64,000 bases of DNA, taken from NCBI GenBank assembly GCA_030549495.1, contig JAUIRK010000898.1, positions 1,426,001 through 1,490,000 of the forward strand, given 5' to 3'. This DNA comes from Nectonema munidae. Lineage: Eukaryota > Nematomorpha > Nectonematoida > Nectonematidae. Position numbers and translations under genes: made by a program. Each line of letters starts with the position of its first letter. The first letter of the stretch is position 1. The notes under the pieces are model-generated. The model made no database searches and had not been told where the DNA came from. It saw only the letters and a list, made by a program, of their open reading frames with translations. Below, one piece after another: positions 45,513 through 56,849 of this stretch.

Positions 45513-45905
45513 TTTCACTGTTCTTTCTATATAAATGTATATTTGGTTGAAAGAATGCATAATTCTTTCATCATGAAAATTTTAATCATGATATTTCAAT
45601 TCTTCTTTTTGTTAAAATAGAAGGGAATAGATGGCATTTGATTAACTTCTACACCGTGTAACAAAAGAATAAAAAAATTTTGTTTCAAAAAGTTTTTTTA
45701 TGTTTTTCTAGCATTTAGGCATGCTGATTCTGAAAATCTGCTTTATTTTTGCACTGCTATAAGTTTTCATTACATATATATTTGTATATGCATGTGTGTC
45801 TAAATGATTTTATAAATGTTTATTTAAAGTTTATATATGAATTTTTTATTTTTTCAAATGTTTATTTTTTAGAAAAATACAAAAAAAAATCAAAATCGTG
45901 TATTA
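45513..45905. other. Gene A intron sequence
   Basis: AT-rich DNA between the helix 10-11 exon and the decayed gene at 45913. Nothing recognised. Confidence 0.4.
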
Positions 45906-45912
45906 GTTCGTC

Positions 45913-47540
45913 TTTTTCGCTTGTTTTCATCTGAACTTTGCCGAGTTAAATTCCAAACATAATCTCCCATCATACTTTCATCCCATCTTCCTTGATACCG
46001 ATTTTTCATCTCTTTAATATCTTGGTGAAATCGCTCTCCGTGCTCTTCCGATACATCTTCAAGATTTGGCTTGAAAAAAATCCAAATGAGAATGCAAATA
46101 ATGCATTTTAATTGACATTCTACAATTCAACTCTTTGTAACTTTTAATCAGTTTCGAAATCAATTCCTTGAAGTTTTCAGCCTTATTTTTCCATAAGAAC
46201 CCCTCAACAACATTTCTGAATGCCATTCATGTTTTTTCTCATTTTTCGTCATCTGACTTTCAAAAAATTTTGAATTGAGCATTTTTTTAATTTGAGGAGC
46301 ATTAAATATACCGGCGTTTAACTTTGCTTCAGAAACTTTTGGAAACATTCGTCTCAACTCACATATCACCTGACTGTCAGAAGACAAAGCCGTGATGAAT
46401 TGTTTAGCAAGTTTGATATGGAGTGGTGGTAAAAGGACTTTATCTTTCTGTACCAGTGGAGTAAACTTGACGTTATGACACCCAATTTTGAAATATGTTC
46501 TTTTTGGCCTACGTTTCTTTGTCCCTACTGTTCCATAAACAAAGGAAGTAAGGATACTTTGTATATCCACCCTGCATTCTCAAAAGCAAACCAATTATTT
46601 TGAAATCTCCGCAAATATCCCAATGATACTTTTCATATTTTATCAATTCAAGTAAAATTTTCAAATTTTCATAACTTTCTTTAAGTTGTGAGGAATGACC
46701 GATAGGTATTGAAGGATATTTGTTACCGTTATGAAGCAAAACTGCTTTTAAACTTTTTAAGGACGAATTAATAAATAAACGCCATTGGTTGGAAAGATGA
46801 GATACTCCAATTTCTTCAAACAAACCTGAAATATTTGAACAAAAACACAGAGTATTAGACAGAATAAAAACGTGAAAAGTCTTTGTGTCTATGTCTATAC
46901 TTTGAATTTTTCACTCCTGGAGATAACAAATTCCATTCCTTCAGTCGGGAAGCTAAAAGCTCTGAAGATGATTTAGTCAAATTCAAATCCTTCACTAAGT
47001 CGTCGAGTTCATCCTGGTTAGGAAAGTGATGTTGACTTTCAATGAATTTTAATTGTGTTGGTATCCAAGGCTCTTCACTATTGACATCATCATCATCCTC
47101 TTTATCAGTTTCAGAAGTTTGTGGTAAAATGGAATTGGTAGCTCTATACTATGTAAAACAGGAGCTAAAGAAGAAGGAATGTTTGGATAAACAAGTTTTT
47201 TCTTGTCTGTGCGCTTTTTATACAAATTGAGATCAACCATACAAAAATAGCAATCATTGAAATGATTGGTAGGGTTCCTCCTTACTCTTGGAACAGCAAA
47301 CGGCATACACTTTCTCATTCCTCTTAACTAGTCTTCCAAAAGTGACTTGCAAGATCCGCAAATCACAAATGGTGCCCAATATTTGTCCTGGTCACCAATG
47401 GAAATGCCGAAATATTTTTTATATGCAACAAAGTATCTTGTGTTTGAGGATATGTTGAATTTTACTTGTTTAGAATTAATATACTCGCCACAGACATAGC
47501 AAAAATGATCGGGATCTATTTTACATGTTCTTTTGGACAT
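45913..47540 (-). pseudogene. Decayed copy of an unidentified, probably transposon-borne gene
   Basis: About 540 codons in order on the minus strand. The start is MSKRTCKIDPDHFCYVCGEY and then VICGSCKSLLED (two C-x2-C pairs, a probable zinc module), followed by MPFAVPRVRRNPTNHFNDCY and FCMVDLNLYKK. A long middle includes SELLASRLKEWNLLSPG and FEEIGVSHLSNQWRLFINSS. Then come CGDFKIIGLLLRMQGGYTKY with FLCLWNSR, VLLPPLHIKLAKQF, FPKVSEAKLNAGIFNAPQIK and SYKELNCRMSIKMHYLHSHL near the C-terminus. Frameshifts and stops (near 47330, 46920, 46510, 46200 and 46080) disable it. I recall similar uncharacterised proteins scattered in many arthropod genomes, which suggests a mobile family, but I cannot name it. 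It lies antisense in the last intron of gene A. Confidence 0.6.
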
Positions 47541-47544
47541 TTTT

Positions 47545-50110
47545 CAATCTTAAATGTTTCAAAAAAAAACAAAACTATGAAATGCGTAAGTAAAAAAACT
47601 TTTAACAGTTTAAAAAACTAAAAACACAAAGTACAGAATCATGTAAAAAATATTGAAGATGAAATAAAATAATTAATTGCAATGAACTTACCATCATTGA
47701 ATTATATAAAAGACATAAAAAATTGAATGAAACAAATTTTTGTTACATTGTGTTATAATAAAATATTTTGATTATTATAAATTTATATATTATCAAATAA
47801 ACTTTAATCAAATTTTAGAATATTTCAAAATAAATATATAGTATTTATTAGAGTTGTAAGAAGTAAATAAAACAGAAAATTCCTATGTGATTTCAAAATC
47901 ACTCAATATTTTTGAGCCACTATGGCATGATTGAAAATCTAGTTAAACTTCAAAAATTGAATAGGATGTTTGAGTACAAATAATAATATGAAGTGAAATT
48001 TTATTTGTTCCCATTTCCAGTTGTTTGAACCCAAAGATAATAGAGAGAGATAATGATTTTGATACCAAAACCTTGCTTTTGAGTCAGTGCACCTATAAGG
48101 TTTGCGGAGTAGGAGGTAAAATATCCTAATACAAATAGTAGTTATAAAAATCCGACTTTGACTACATGTACATAAAAATTTAAAATATTTATAGCAAACT
48201 CTTTCTTGCGAATTCGACTAAGGATAGACCAGCGCAGCATATGCTTTCAAAATTTAAACTTTTATTTTTTTTTATTAGTTAAAAAAATTGCACTTCGAGT
48301 TTAGAAGCTTAGCATTTTATTAGATACCGACTCTGACACATATCTCTTTAAAATCACAACCTCCATTGTCTTTTGCAGAGGAGTTTCTGCAGTGATTCAT
48401 TTAAGTAATAATATTAGAAAAAAAGAATATCCTCGCGTTTTAAGATTTACTGTATTTAGTCTTTTTTTCGAATTAATGAACAACTAATAATTTTTTTTCT
48501 GTAATTTAGCATCGTTTATTTTGCCAAATAAATTTTTTCTTCTCCTTAGAGAAGATATTCGCCAAGATTTTATCTGAGAATACTTTCTAAAAAGCATAGA
48601 GAAGTTTTAGAATAATGTTTTTAAGAAATGTTCTAAGTTTTTTTTATATTTTTCAAGATTTTTTAATTTGCAACTAGTGAACACGTTAGAATAAGCTTCA
48701 AAGGAATGTAATTATTCTGCAGATGCTGTCTGTTATGCTTGTGGACCTTTCATTAAAACAAGAAAATTTTTTACCTCGTTATATCTGATGAATCAATTTG
48801 TTAGAGTTTTTGAAATTGAGTTTATAGACATTAAGATCATTCGGGAGAATTTTTTCTGAAACTCCAGAGATAAAAGTAAAAATTGTTTCTTTCCTGAAAA
48901 ATTTCAAAATGTTCACAATTTCAATAATTGATTATTGAAAAAAAGATAGGAAAATTTTGTTTCAGTGTTTTGTCCAATCACAAGGTTCTAATTTCACCCT
49001 CATGGAAAGTTCTGTAACTGAAGGTCCCTAAACAATTTTGTCGGAGTTCTTGTAACAACATTTTTGTCAACTCAAATATCAAGTAAAACTAAAATTTGGA
49101 AAAAAAAATTTTGGCCTTCTGGATCCAAAAATGCAGGGGTTTCTAAAATTTATGTTTCTAAAAATTTGGGATGTCAAAATAGATATCCAAGAGAATTTGT
49201 ATACTATATTTGGGGTGTAAATCAAACCTGGATTTAGTGTAAAATACCGAGTCATGATCAAATCTCTCTTTTTCAGCGGGTTCGTTAGAACCGTTTCACG
49301 GAATTTTGTGAGTTCGGCAAAGAGTAAAATATTTCATTTATCTTGAAAGTACAGACCGTACAGTAAAATAAGCACCCACAACATCATCATAAGGATGCTT
49401 GTTTAACCATTATTTTAAAATTTTATTGAGAAATAATCAAAAATGATCAGTTTATTTGCTGACAAATTTGACTTGTTTTTAACAGAAGCGGCTGACAAAA
49501 AATTGAATCCCACATCTGAATAAAAGTGTTCAATACATAGAGATACTTTTGATAAAAAAAAGTTTGAATAGTTTACATTTACAATAATATTGTGAGATTT
49601 TATAAAAGGTTTAGAGATAATGTTTGATATAGAGGTTTTAGTCCTTATCTAAACTTTCACCTTGTGAACGTATAAATTCCTTCATTGTATTTGCTTTCTT
49701 CTATTTCATCATCCTCGTTTTTTAGTCTTCCTGTCAATGTTCTAAAGATCAAAGTAATTTATACTGAATTAATATTTATATGATATTAGTTTATCGAGAA
49801 AAGAGGAACTAAAGATCCTCTGGAGTCCTTTCAGCGCCGAGAATAGTAGACAAGATCTATCTATCAAATGATTCAAGAAAATTTATCGAGAAATGTTTAT
49901 GCCTAACTCAGAAAGGAAGATTTTGTGCCATTAGCTTAGAGATTAAAAAATCCATTTTACAGAAAATTCTAGACATACAGCACAAAATAAGTATTTTTTC
50001 TTTGTCGTAAACAAGGAAGGAAGATAATAAGGATTGGTTATTAAGACTTTTAAAGATAAAATTTTAAATTTCCTCATCTCGCTGATTGCATACATTTTTT
50101 TTTCCATTAA
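47545..50110. other. Rest of the last gene A intron
   Basis: AT-rich sequence with no gene, element terminus or repeat I can support. Confidence 0.4.
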
Positions 50111-50119
50111 TAATTTCAG

Positions 50120-50242
50120 GGAGACAGCAATTCTTCATTTCCGTACATCATATTTTCTATCTCATCGATTTCCGCTGGTTCCTTAGCTCTCTTTTTGCCT
50201 GAAACGAGAAAAAAGAACTTGCCTGAGACTTCTCATCTATAG
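50120..50242 (+). CDS. SLC22 gene A: last exon
   Basis: Acceptor TAATTTCAG, phase 0. It encodes GDSNSSFPYIIFSISSISAG and then SLALFLPETRKKNLPETSHL with a TAG stop at 50240-50242. Helix 12 followed by L-P-E-T ... L-P-E-T is the usual C-terminus of SLC22 carriers. The tail after the second LPET is only three residues, short for the family. A candidate AATAAA lies at 50629-50634. A TTAA-flanked MITE begins 29 bp after the stop and would be part of the 3' UTR. Confidence 0.92.
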   Translation, partial: GDSNSSFPYIIFSISSISAGSLALFLPETRKKNLPETSHL

Positions 50243-50270
50243 ACATGACTGCAAAGTATAATATGCTTAT

Positions 50271-50408
50271 TTAACCCATTTAAGACCAAGCAAAGCAGAC
50301 GATATCTAAAAAAACGCAGACGATTTATATTCAACGTCATTGAAAAAAGCAGACGAAGATGAAATTACTTATGTTCCAAAATAGGAACATTGGTCGTAAA
50401 TGGGTTAA
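50271..50408 (+). repeat. TTAA-flanked MITE (piggyBac-type), copy 2
   Basis: TTAA at both ends. Inverted termini CCCATTTAAGACCAA and, reversed, CCCATTTACGACCAA. GCAGACGA occurs three times in the body (in AAAGCAGACGATATC, AACGCAGACGATTTA and AAAGCAGACGAAGAT), followed by the palindrome TGTTCCAAAATAGGAACA. It lies in the likely 3' UTR of gene A. Confidence 0.9.
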
Positions 50409-50409
50409 A

Positions 50410-51500
50410 TTCACCTAAAATTTCATTTTCTTTTATTTTATTTTATTTAGTTCGATCTATTTTGGAAGAAAGTCAAAAAATATTTAGTCATATTTAGCGT
50501 GAAGCAGTTTCAAAAACAATAATCAACAAACCAAATATAGAGAAATACATAGCCCGTTTTTAACATCGCATTTTAGTAACTCGTCTCTTGGAAAGAAGGT
50601 TTAAAATCTTCATATGCCAGCTTTTTTTAATAAAGTTTTTATAATTTTTAATTCATTTATTTTTGTTATTATTTTATAACTTCGGATCAGTGCATTCCGA
50701 ACATTTGAAATTTTTTAAAATTTTTTTTAACTTAACCTGAATTATTATATATAATACATTCTACAAATATTTTAAGATATTCTGTAAAATTGTTTACCTC
50801 GCTCGGTAAATTATTCTCACAAAAAACTCTATTTATATAATCATGTGTGTAATGAATGTAGTTAATTAGATTAAACATAAAAGTTATAACATCTTAAGGA
50901 TTTATCATTTCAATAAAAGAAGGCACATAATAATAATAATTAGGCTTGGGCCAAAACTCGTTTCTGTCTCAAAAGCCTTTATGCATAAATCTGCGCAATA
51001 ATGAGAATAAACTACTTCGAAAATGCGTTACCTCGCAGTTTATTGAAAAATAAAAAACCATACTTTAACAATATTAAATTTAATTATAATCATAAATATT
51101 TATTAAATATATATAAAGTGGTGAAGTGTCATTGTTTGGAATACACTTTTACTGGTAAGAAATACTATTTCAGCTCCAAACTTTTTTTTTATATAAACTG
51201 AAAACATTTGGACCCAAAGGTAGCATTTGGACTATTGTGATACTGCATCTCGTAAAAGGCGAATAAATTGCTAATGAATTCATTCATATACAAATTTATA
51301 GCTATCGTCTAAAATTATTCATATTATATATACATTCTAAAAGATTCATTTATGTATAGCTAATTTCTCTTTAAAACTATATACTACAAGTGTGCGTGTT
51401 CTCCTTTCTCAATATCATTTTGTATCCCCACTAGTTTATATATCTTTCTCGCAACATTATAATAAAGTCCAACTTTTTAGATCCCTCAGGCAGGATTTTC
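50410..51500. other. Intergenic AT-rich DNA 3' of gene A
   Basis: Contains AATAAA at 50629-50634, a candidate polyadenylation signal for gene A. No gene or further element recognised. Confidence 0.45.
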
Positions 51501-51505
51501 CCACT

Positions 51506-51724
51506 ATTTTAGATTAAAAAAAATCGTGATGACGAGTTTACAAAATTATTAGAATTTTTTTGGCAAAAATTGTTCAAAAAATTATCCACAAACGAAAAAG
51601 CTAAATGCTCTATAATTATATTTATAGAGCTTTTTCGTTTGTGGATAATTTTTTGAACAATTTTTGCCAAAAAAATTCTAATAATTTTGTAAACTCTTCA
51701 TCACGATTTTTTTTAATCTAAAAT
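51506..51724. repeat. Long hairpin: 97-bp arms, 25-nt loop
   Basis: The left arm (51506-51602) and right arm (51628-51724) are reverse complements with a single mismatch (GATGACGAG against CTCTTCATC). Within the loop CTCTATAA and TTATAGAG pair again, so almost the whole 219 bp can fold. No coding capacity. It lies in the intergenic space between the two SLC22 genes. Near-identical arms imply recent formation or gene conversion. Confidence 0.92.
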
Positions 51725-51729
51725 TTAGA

Positions 51730-52405
51730 TCTGAAAAGAGAATGTCAACTTCAATAATGGAAACATTATCTGAACAGCTATTAAAATAATATGCGGAATT
51801 TTGTCATTAGTTTCACTGGAGTGTTTAATAACGTCGTTTGGACCAGTGTTTTAAAAATTATTATCGGCTATTTCCATATTCAGAAGTGGTTTTACCACAA
51901 CTGCTTAACTAAAAAAACAAAATCATTATATGAAAAACGAATGAAAGCATCTCTAATAACTTCAATCTAAATACAATAATGTCTTAATTTGATCTTCATG
52001 GTTTTGATATAAATAATAAGCCAAACTTCCAAGATCATTTTAATCTAATTTCATTAAAACTTGGCAAAATTGTGTGCATAGTCTTACAAAGAAATTTTCA
52101 CACGAATTGTTTAATATGCTCAAAAATCTTTCTATGCCTCAAATTTGCGTTTGTTTGATCAACTTTGGACATAGTAATATGCATTTTCCTGATCTAATCC
52201 ATAAAAACCTGCCAGAATTTGATCTGCAATTTAAAAGTTCTCACATTAGTAAAACATAACTGAATCGAGATCAGAATACATCTCGCGTAATAATTTTTTA
52301 AAATTTAATATTAGGAAAATTTTAAAAATGAAGCCGTCTCTTTAAAACAAAATGCTATTCATTAAACAAATAATATAATCTTTCTAACACATACAAAAAT
52401 GTATT
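51730..52405. other. Intergenic, no gene called
   Basis: A 61-codon open frame at 52074-52259 (MHSLTKKFSHELFN...) has protein-like text but no recognised domain or homologue in the window. Otherwise AT-rich DNA. Confidence 0.3.
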
Positions 52406-52409
52406 TAAA

Positions 52410-52811
52410 CCGGCGAATTTAAAAATTGCATTGCCAATTGCCTAAAAATTTTTCTTGATCTAATTCTTTTCGTAGAATTCAAATATTATGACGATTTCTG
52501 CAACTCGTTTTTTAGATTCAATCTTTCTCTATAGTGAGAAGCCCAAAAAAGTTTTTTATGTTTCAATCGTAGTTAAGTGTGACACTTATTAATTTTATAT
52601 TATCCAATTTTTTTTTGTAAATTTATTATTTAAACACATCAAGTTTTACCACATCAATTCACTTCGCAGTTCAATGAATGAGGATCGTTTTAATGCTCGC
52701 ATTCTTCTTTTTGTTTTATAAATTTTGATAAAGCTTAAATTTATATGCTTGAAATTTGAGTTCTAGTTTAGTAAAATCCGCCCCTCCTAATGCTAATTTC
52801 TAGATCCGCCT
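52410..52811 (+). repeat. hAT-type MITE, 5'-eroded copy
   Basis: Begins CCGGCGAATTTAAAAATTGC, missing the outermost left bases and the C run, then follows the family body (TCTTGATCTAATTCTTTTCG, GACGATTTCTGCAACTCG) to the right end TTTCTAGATCCGCCTC. Confidence 0.8.
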
Positions 52812-52814
52812 CTT

Positions 52815-54410
52815 ATTTATATATTTGTTAAAGCTTTCATTTATATATAAAAAATAGATACTAGGGGAGGGGGCGGGGCAAAAATATAAATTTCGATATA
52901 AAAAATTTCGGTTCTATACTTGAGCTCTTTTTTAATATTTTTTAATTATATGTGCGTGTTAATACTTTATGCATAATCGCATAGACAAGCATTTTTAAAT
53001 TTTCAAAAAAATTTCCAATTTCGATCTAATCGATAAATTGTTGTACAGAAAAAAAGTGGAGGTAGAAATTTATTTATTAAAACAAGCGTTAAGTTGGAGA
53101 CATTTGACACCCAAGTTTTGCACTTTTCCATGACACTGGCATTGAAGAGCAGATGTTGTATTTGTAAAAATAATGCACTTTATCATTAATGAGTATTTGA
53201 GTAGGTAAAATTTCTTCCATAAAAATTTCTTCCCTTATGCTCTTTAATCTAAGGATAAAGTTAAGTCATTAGTAAAATATATAATAGGGTTCGTGAGAAA
53301 ACCGAATTTAACTGAAATCACCGGATTTGACGAAAATTATTAAGATTTGATGAAATTTTACTTAATTTAAAGAAAAATATAGCAATTCTTAATCCATCAG
53401 AGAGAAAAATAATTTCTACAAAAATTTTTCATTTTTTATAAGGCTTTTTAAGAAATTAAATAAAACGGCGTTCTATTTATAGGAAATTTTAAAGTGGTAG
53501 GAAATTTTAAATTTAATGAAAATATCAATTTAAATAATATTATTATAATTAATTAATTAATATTAATTATATAATTAATTAATATTAATTATAATTAGTA
53601 CAACTCAAAACAGAAATATTTTTTTATTCTCTGAAATAATTAATTTAGATTTATGATGATATTTGCTAATGATATAAATGAATATATATATCATTTTTAC
53701 TTTTAAATTGTAATTTTTAAGTTTAAATTCTCTTATTTTATATTTTCTCTTAATGTATCTTTTTCAAATTGAGTTAAGATGATAATAGCTGAGTGAAATG
53801 TTTTAGGAAAATCGAGATGAGATCCAAAAAAGCTTCCTCATGAAAAGGACTCAGAATGTGGAAATATTTTTTTTAATATAGATTTGTCATAATATCTACC
53901 ATATTTCTCGTCCATATTTTTCAATCATAATATGTCAGCTTTTCAACCTCATTCTGATTACAAAAATAGATTTGTTTCCAAATATTTAAATGTTAGACGT
54001 ACTGGGGTACCCAAAGAAGAGGGTCATGGACTAGGCCTTTCCATTTCATTGGCATAATTTCTGCCCTGTCCTTGTTCTATAATGTTGTGCTCACACTTGG
54101 ATAAAAAAATTTTGGATCCCCTTTTTTCAACTTTTTGCTAGGGTTCTAGATGACAAATGACATAGCCATTTAAGTGTAGGGTATATAGATATTGGTCATG
54201 AAATCTCTATTTTTAAGTGGAATATTAAATTCTGAAAGTAATCATAGCAAAAAGATGAAAGGATTGTATTTTTCATTTGAAAAATCAATTACAAATTCGC
54301 GAAAGAAATTGCACACCATAGAATCGCAGATAAATAGAGGTGTAGAGAGGAAAGTTAACTAAGTGACAAAAAATTTGAGGGAGAGATACGGGTGGGGGCA
54401 CAAAAATTTT
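52815..54410. other. Intergenic AT-rich DNA
   Basis: A near-palindromic AATTAATTAATATTAATTAT tract lies at about 53540-53600. No gene recognised. Confidence 0.45.
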
Positions 54411-54416
54411 ACATCA

Positions 54417-54553
54417 TTAACCCATTTAAGACCAAGCAAAGCAGACAATATCTAAAAAAACGCAGACGATTTATATTTAAAGTCATTGAAAAAAGCAGAC
54501 GAAGATGAAATTACTTATGTTCCAAAATAGGAACATTGGTCGTAAATGGGTAA
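54417..54553 (+). repeat. TTAA-flanked MITE (piggyBac-type), copy 3
   Basis: Nearly identical to the copy at 50271. TTAA precedes CCCATTTAAGACCAAG. The right end GGTCGTAAATGGGTAAG has lost one T of its TTAA. The first GCAGACGA copy reads GCAGACAA. It lies about 450 bp beyond the 3' end of gene B, in the opposite orientation relative to that gene compared with copy 2 and gene A. Confidence 0.88.
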
Positions 54554-54999
54554 GAAAATTTAAGACATATTCGAAAAATAAATGCTTTGAGATTAATAAT
54601 AATTTGATCAAAAGTTTTTTATATAACGCATTTTTTCAAGGAAATATTGAATTCTGAAATATACAATGTCAATCAAAAAATATAAGGAAGGGTGCAAGAT
54701 AAGGCATTCATTTCTGGAAAAAATAATTTTCTAACTTAGAATGACTGGTGATTATTTCTACGATCGACTAATTCAATCATTATGGAATAATCATTAATTC
54801 ATTTGCCCTAATTCTTTTTATTTGACGTCTGTCAAAACATAACTCGTAGATTGATAATAATATGTTTACTTTTTACTTGGTAAGAAATCAGTATATATCA
54901 TATATATTATGTTTACTTATCTATAATAATTTTTAAATTCTTGAATAAAGATTCGAAAAAATTTCTTGAAATTGGTTATCTTAAAAATGGTAATACTCA

Positions 55000-55188
55000 T
55001 CATACGTCTTTATGATTAGAAATCTTCAATAAAAATGACTTGCATAACTTACTTTCCATTTTTGAATACATGTTAATTGTCTCAGGCAAGTCTTTGTCTT
55101 TTGTCTCAGGCAAAAAGAACGCAAGAAATCCCGCGGAAATTGAAAATATGCAAAATATAATGTAGGGAATTGAAGCGTCCACATCTCT
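55000..55188 (-). CDS. SLC22 gene B: last recognised exon
   Basis: Acceptor CTTTTTAG, phase 0. Reads RDVDASIPYIIFCIFSISAG, FLAFFLPETKDKDLPETINM and YSKMESKLCKSFLLKISNHK, then DV and a TGA. It aligns with the last exon of gene A (PYIIF...ISAG..L.FLPET...LPET). A strong donor (GAAA followed by GTAAGT, 55053/55052) lies inside it, so the exon may instead end at 55053 with a further exon downstream; reading through gives a stop at 55000 and a tail longer than that of gene A. Confidence 0.85.
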   Translation of the reverse strand, partial: RDVDASIPYIIFCIFSISAGFLAFFLPETKDKDLPETINMYSKMESKLCKSFLLKISNHKDV

Positions 55189-55191
55189 CTA

Positions 55192-56655
55192 AAAAGAAAT
55201 ACACACGATCGAACAAAAATCAATAAAATCAATAAATTTACTTTATTATACAAACAGAAAAAACTGAATTTTTCTGTTTTTATGAAGATTTTTAGGCAAA
55301 AAAGTCAAAAAATTTATGTTTAAAAGGTAAAAATAATTCATAATAGTAAGGGGTGCTTGAACAAACTAAAAAATTAGAATTTTAATTTATATTAAAATAG
55401 AAATTATTAACGAAGAAGCATAAAAAAATTTCAAATTTCAATCTTTGTATTTTAATTTTTTTTTCAAATATTACCCACAGAATTTTTTGATTACAAAATT
55501 CCAAGAAACTTCAACATCTGTTGAGATTATTTTCAAATCTGAATAAGCTTCTATGCAAATGCAAATTTTTGCCATTCAAATATTATTAAATATTTAATAA
55601 ACTAATAAATCCACTATGTGTTATTTATAATAATAATTGAACTTTTTTTATAATTTTAAGCTACCATAATTTTTAAAAAAAATTCTTCCTTTCAACGCTA
55701 AAGAATGCTACTTGCATAATCAAAAAAAATAGATCGACATGAATAACTAGAAAAACGATTCCATTTTTTGATGGGGCACATGAAAATTTTTCATTTATTT
55801 ATTTATCTTGAGTATGTAAATTAAAATTATATTAACTATGAATTTTAAATATGAAAATGAATTTTATGCTATTTTATTTAAGTTTAAAATTTTTTAGTTA
55901 AAACCTTTGGACATAAAATCTACATTTTTCTTTTTTTTCTTTTAGCTCAGGGTTTGCACTTGCACCAACTCCAAGTCTACAGACCTAACCGTGGTCGTAA
56001 TTACAATATTTTAATTGAGGGTCAAAGAAAATCTGTGGGGAAAAAAAAGCCAATTTTTGCCAAATTACTATATCTTTTATATTGAATTCTTGGTTTTGGG
56101 CTTTCTACTTTGAATTGCAGGGGAGGAAAAATTTTTCTATATCATTTTCACGGAGGAAAAATTGGAATTTTTAACCGATTCTTTCAAGCGACCTTAAAAT
56201 CAATGATCTGAAGAAACTGAGTTACAATTAAATAAAACGCAAGATTTGTTAAAATTTAGAAATATTAAGAGTAATTTTTTATTTTTCACGTCGTCAAATA
56301 AAAATGACATCTTTAAAAATTGTTAAATTTATAAAAAAAAAACATAAAATTTTTAGCATAAAAAGAATTTATTTTGAATAAAATGAGGCATTATTTATGA
56401 ATATAGGTCCCTTTGAGACAAATGAGCATAGTTCAAATAGAGAAGGACATTTAAAAATTTAGATATCTTTCAGATTCGAGAGAACACATGGAGTCATAAA
56501 GAGATAGTGGAGAAGAATCACTGATCCCAATTTAATATAATGAATGGTTCGAATTTTAAATTCCAAATCTATAAGAAGTGCTTTTCGGTTTTTCGCACTA
56601 CAAAAAAATTGAAAAATATATTAATGCCTTATGATAAAATTGTAGAAATAACAAA
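55192..56655. other. Gene B intron, no element recognised
   Basis: 1.5 kb of AT-rich sequence, much shorter than the matching 4.6-kb intron of gene A, which carries the inserted unidentified gene. Confidence 0.5.
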
Positions 56656-56661
56656 TGTTAC

Positions 56662-56843
56662 TATTTCGAGGACAAAAGGAGAAAGGATAGAGCCAAAACG
56701 AGCGAAAGTTGAGGATATTCCAACACTTGAATTTCGAAAAGTTGTAGGAAATATTTCGGCAGTGTAAATGTACAATATCGTAAAGGAAACCGAGGACGCA
56801 CATTTTCCGAGCAGCGCTAACCCAACTTTGACATGCAACCACT
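56662..56843 (-). CDS. SLC22 gene B: helices 10-11 exon
   Basis: Acceptor TTTTCAG and donor GTAACA, 182 nt. Reads WLHVKVGLALLGKCASSVSF and ILYIYTAEIFPTTFRNSSVG, then SSTFARFGSILSPFVLEI. Same motif, length and phases as the gene A exon at 45326-45507. No stop or frameshift. Confidence 0.94.
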
Positions 56844-56849
56844 CTGAAA

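Noticed and set aside
53540-53600. AATTAATTAATATTAATTAT palindromic tract
   Set aside because: Expected low-complexity in very AT-rich DNA; no evidence for an origin or element.
56540-56767. Plus-strand open frame over the gene B helix 10-11 exon
   Set aside because: Antisense shadow of the exon.
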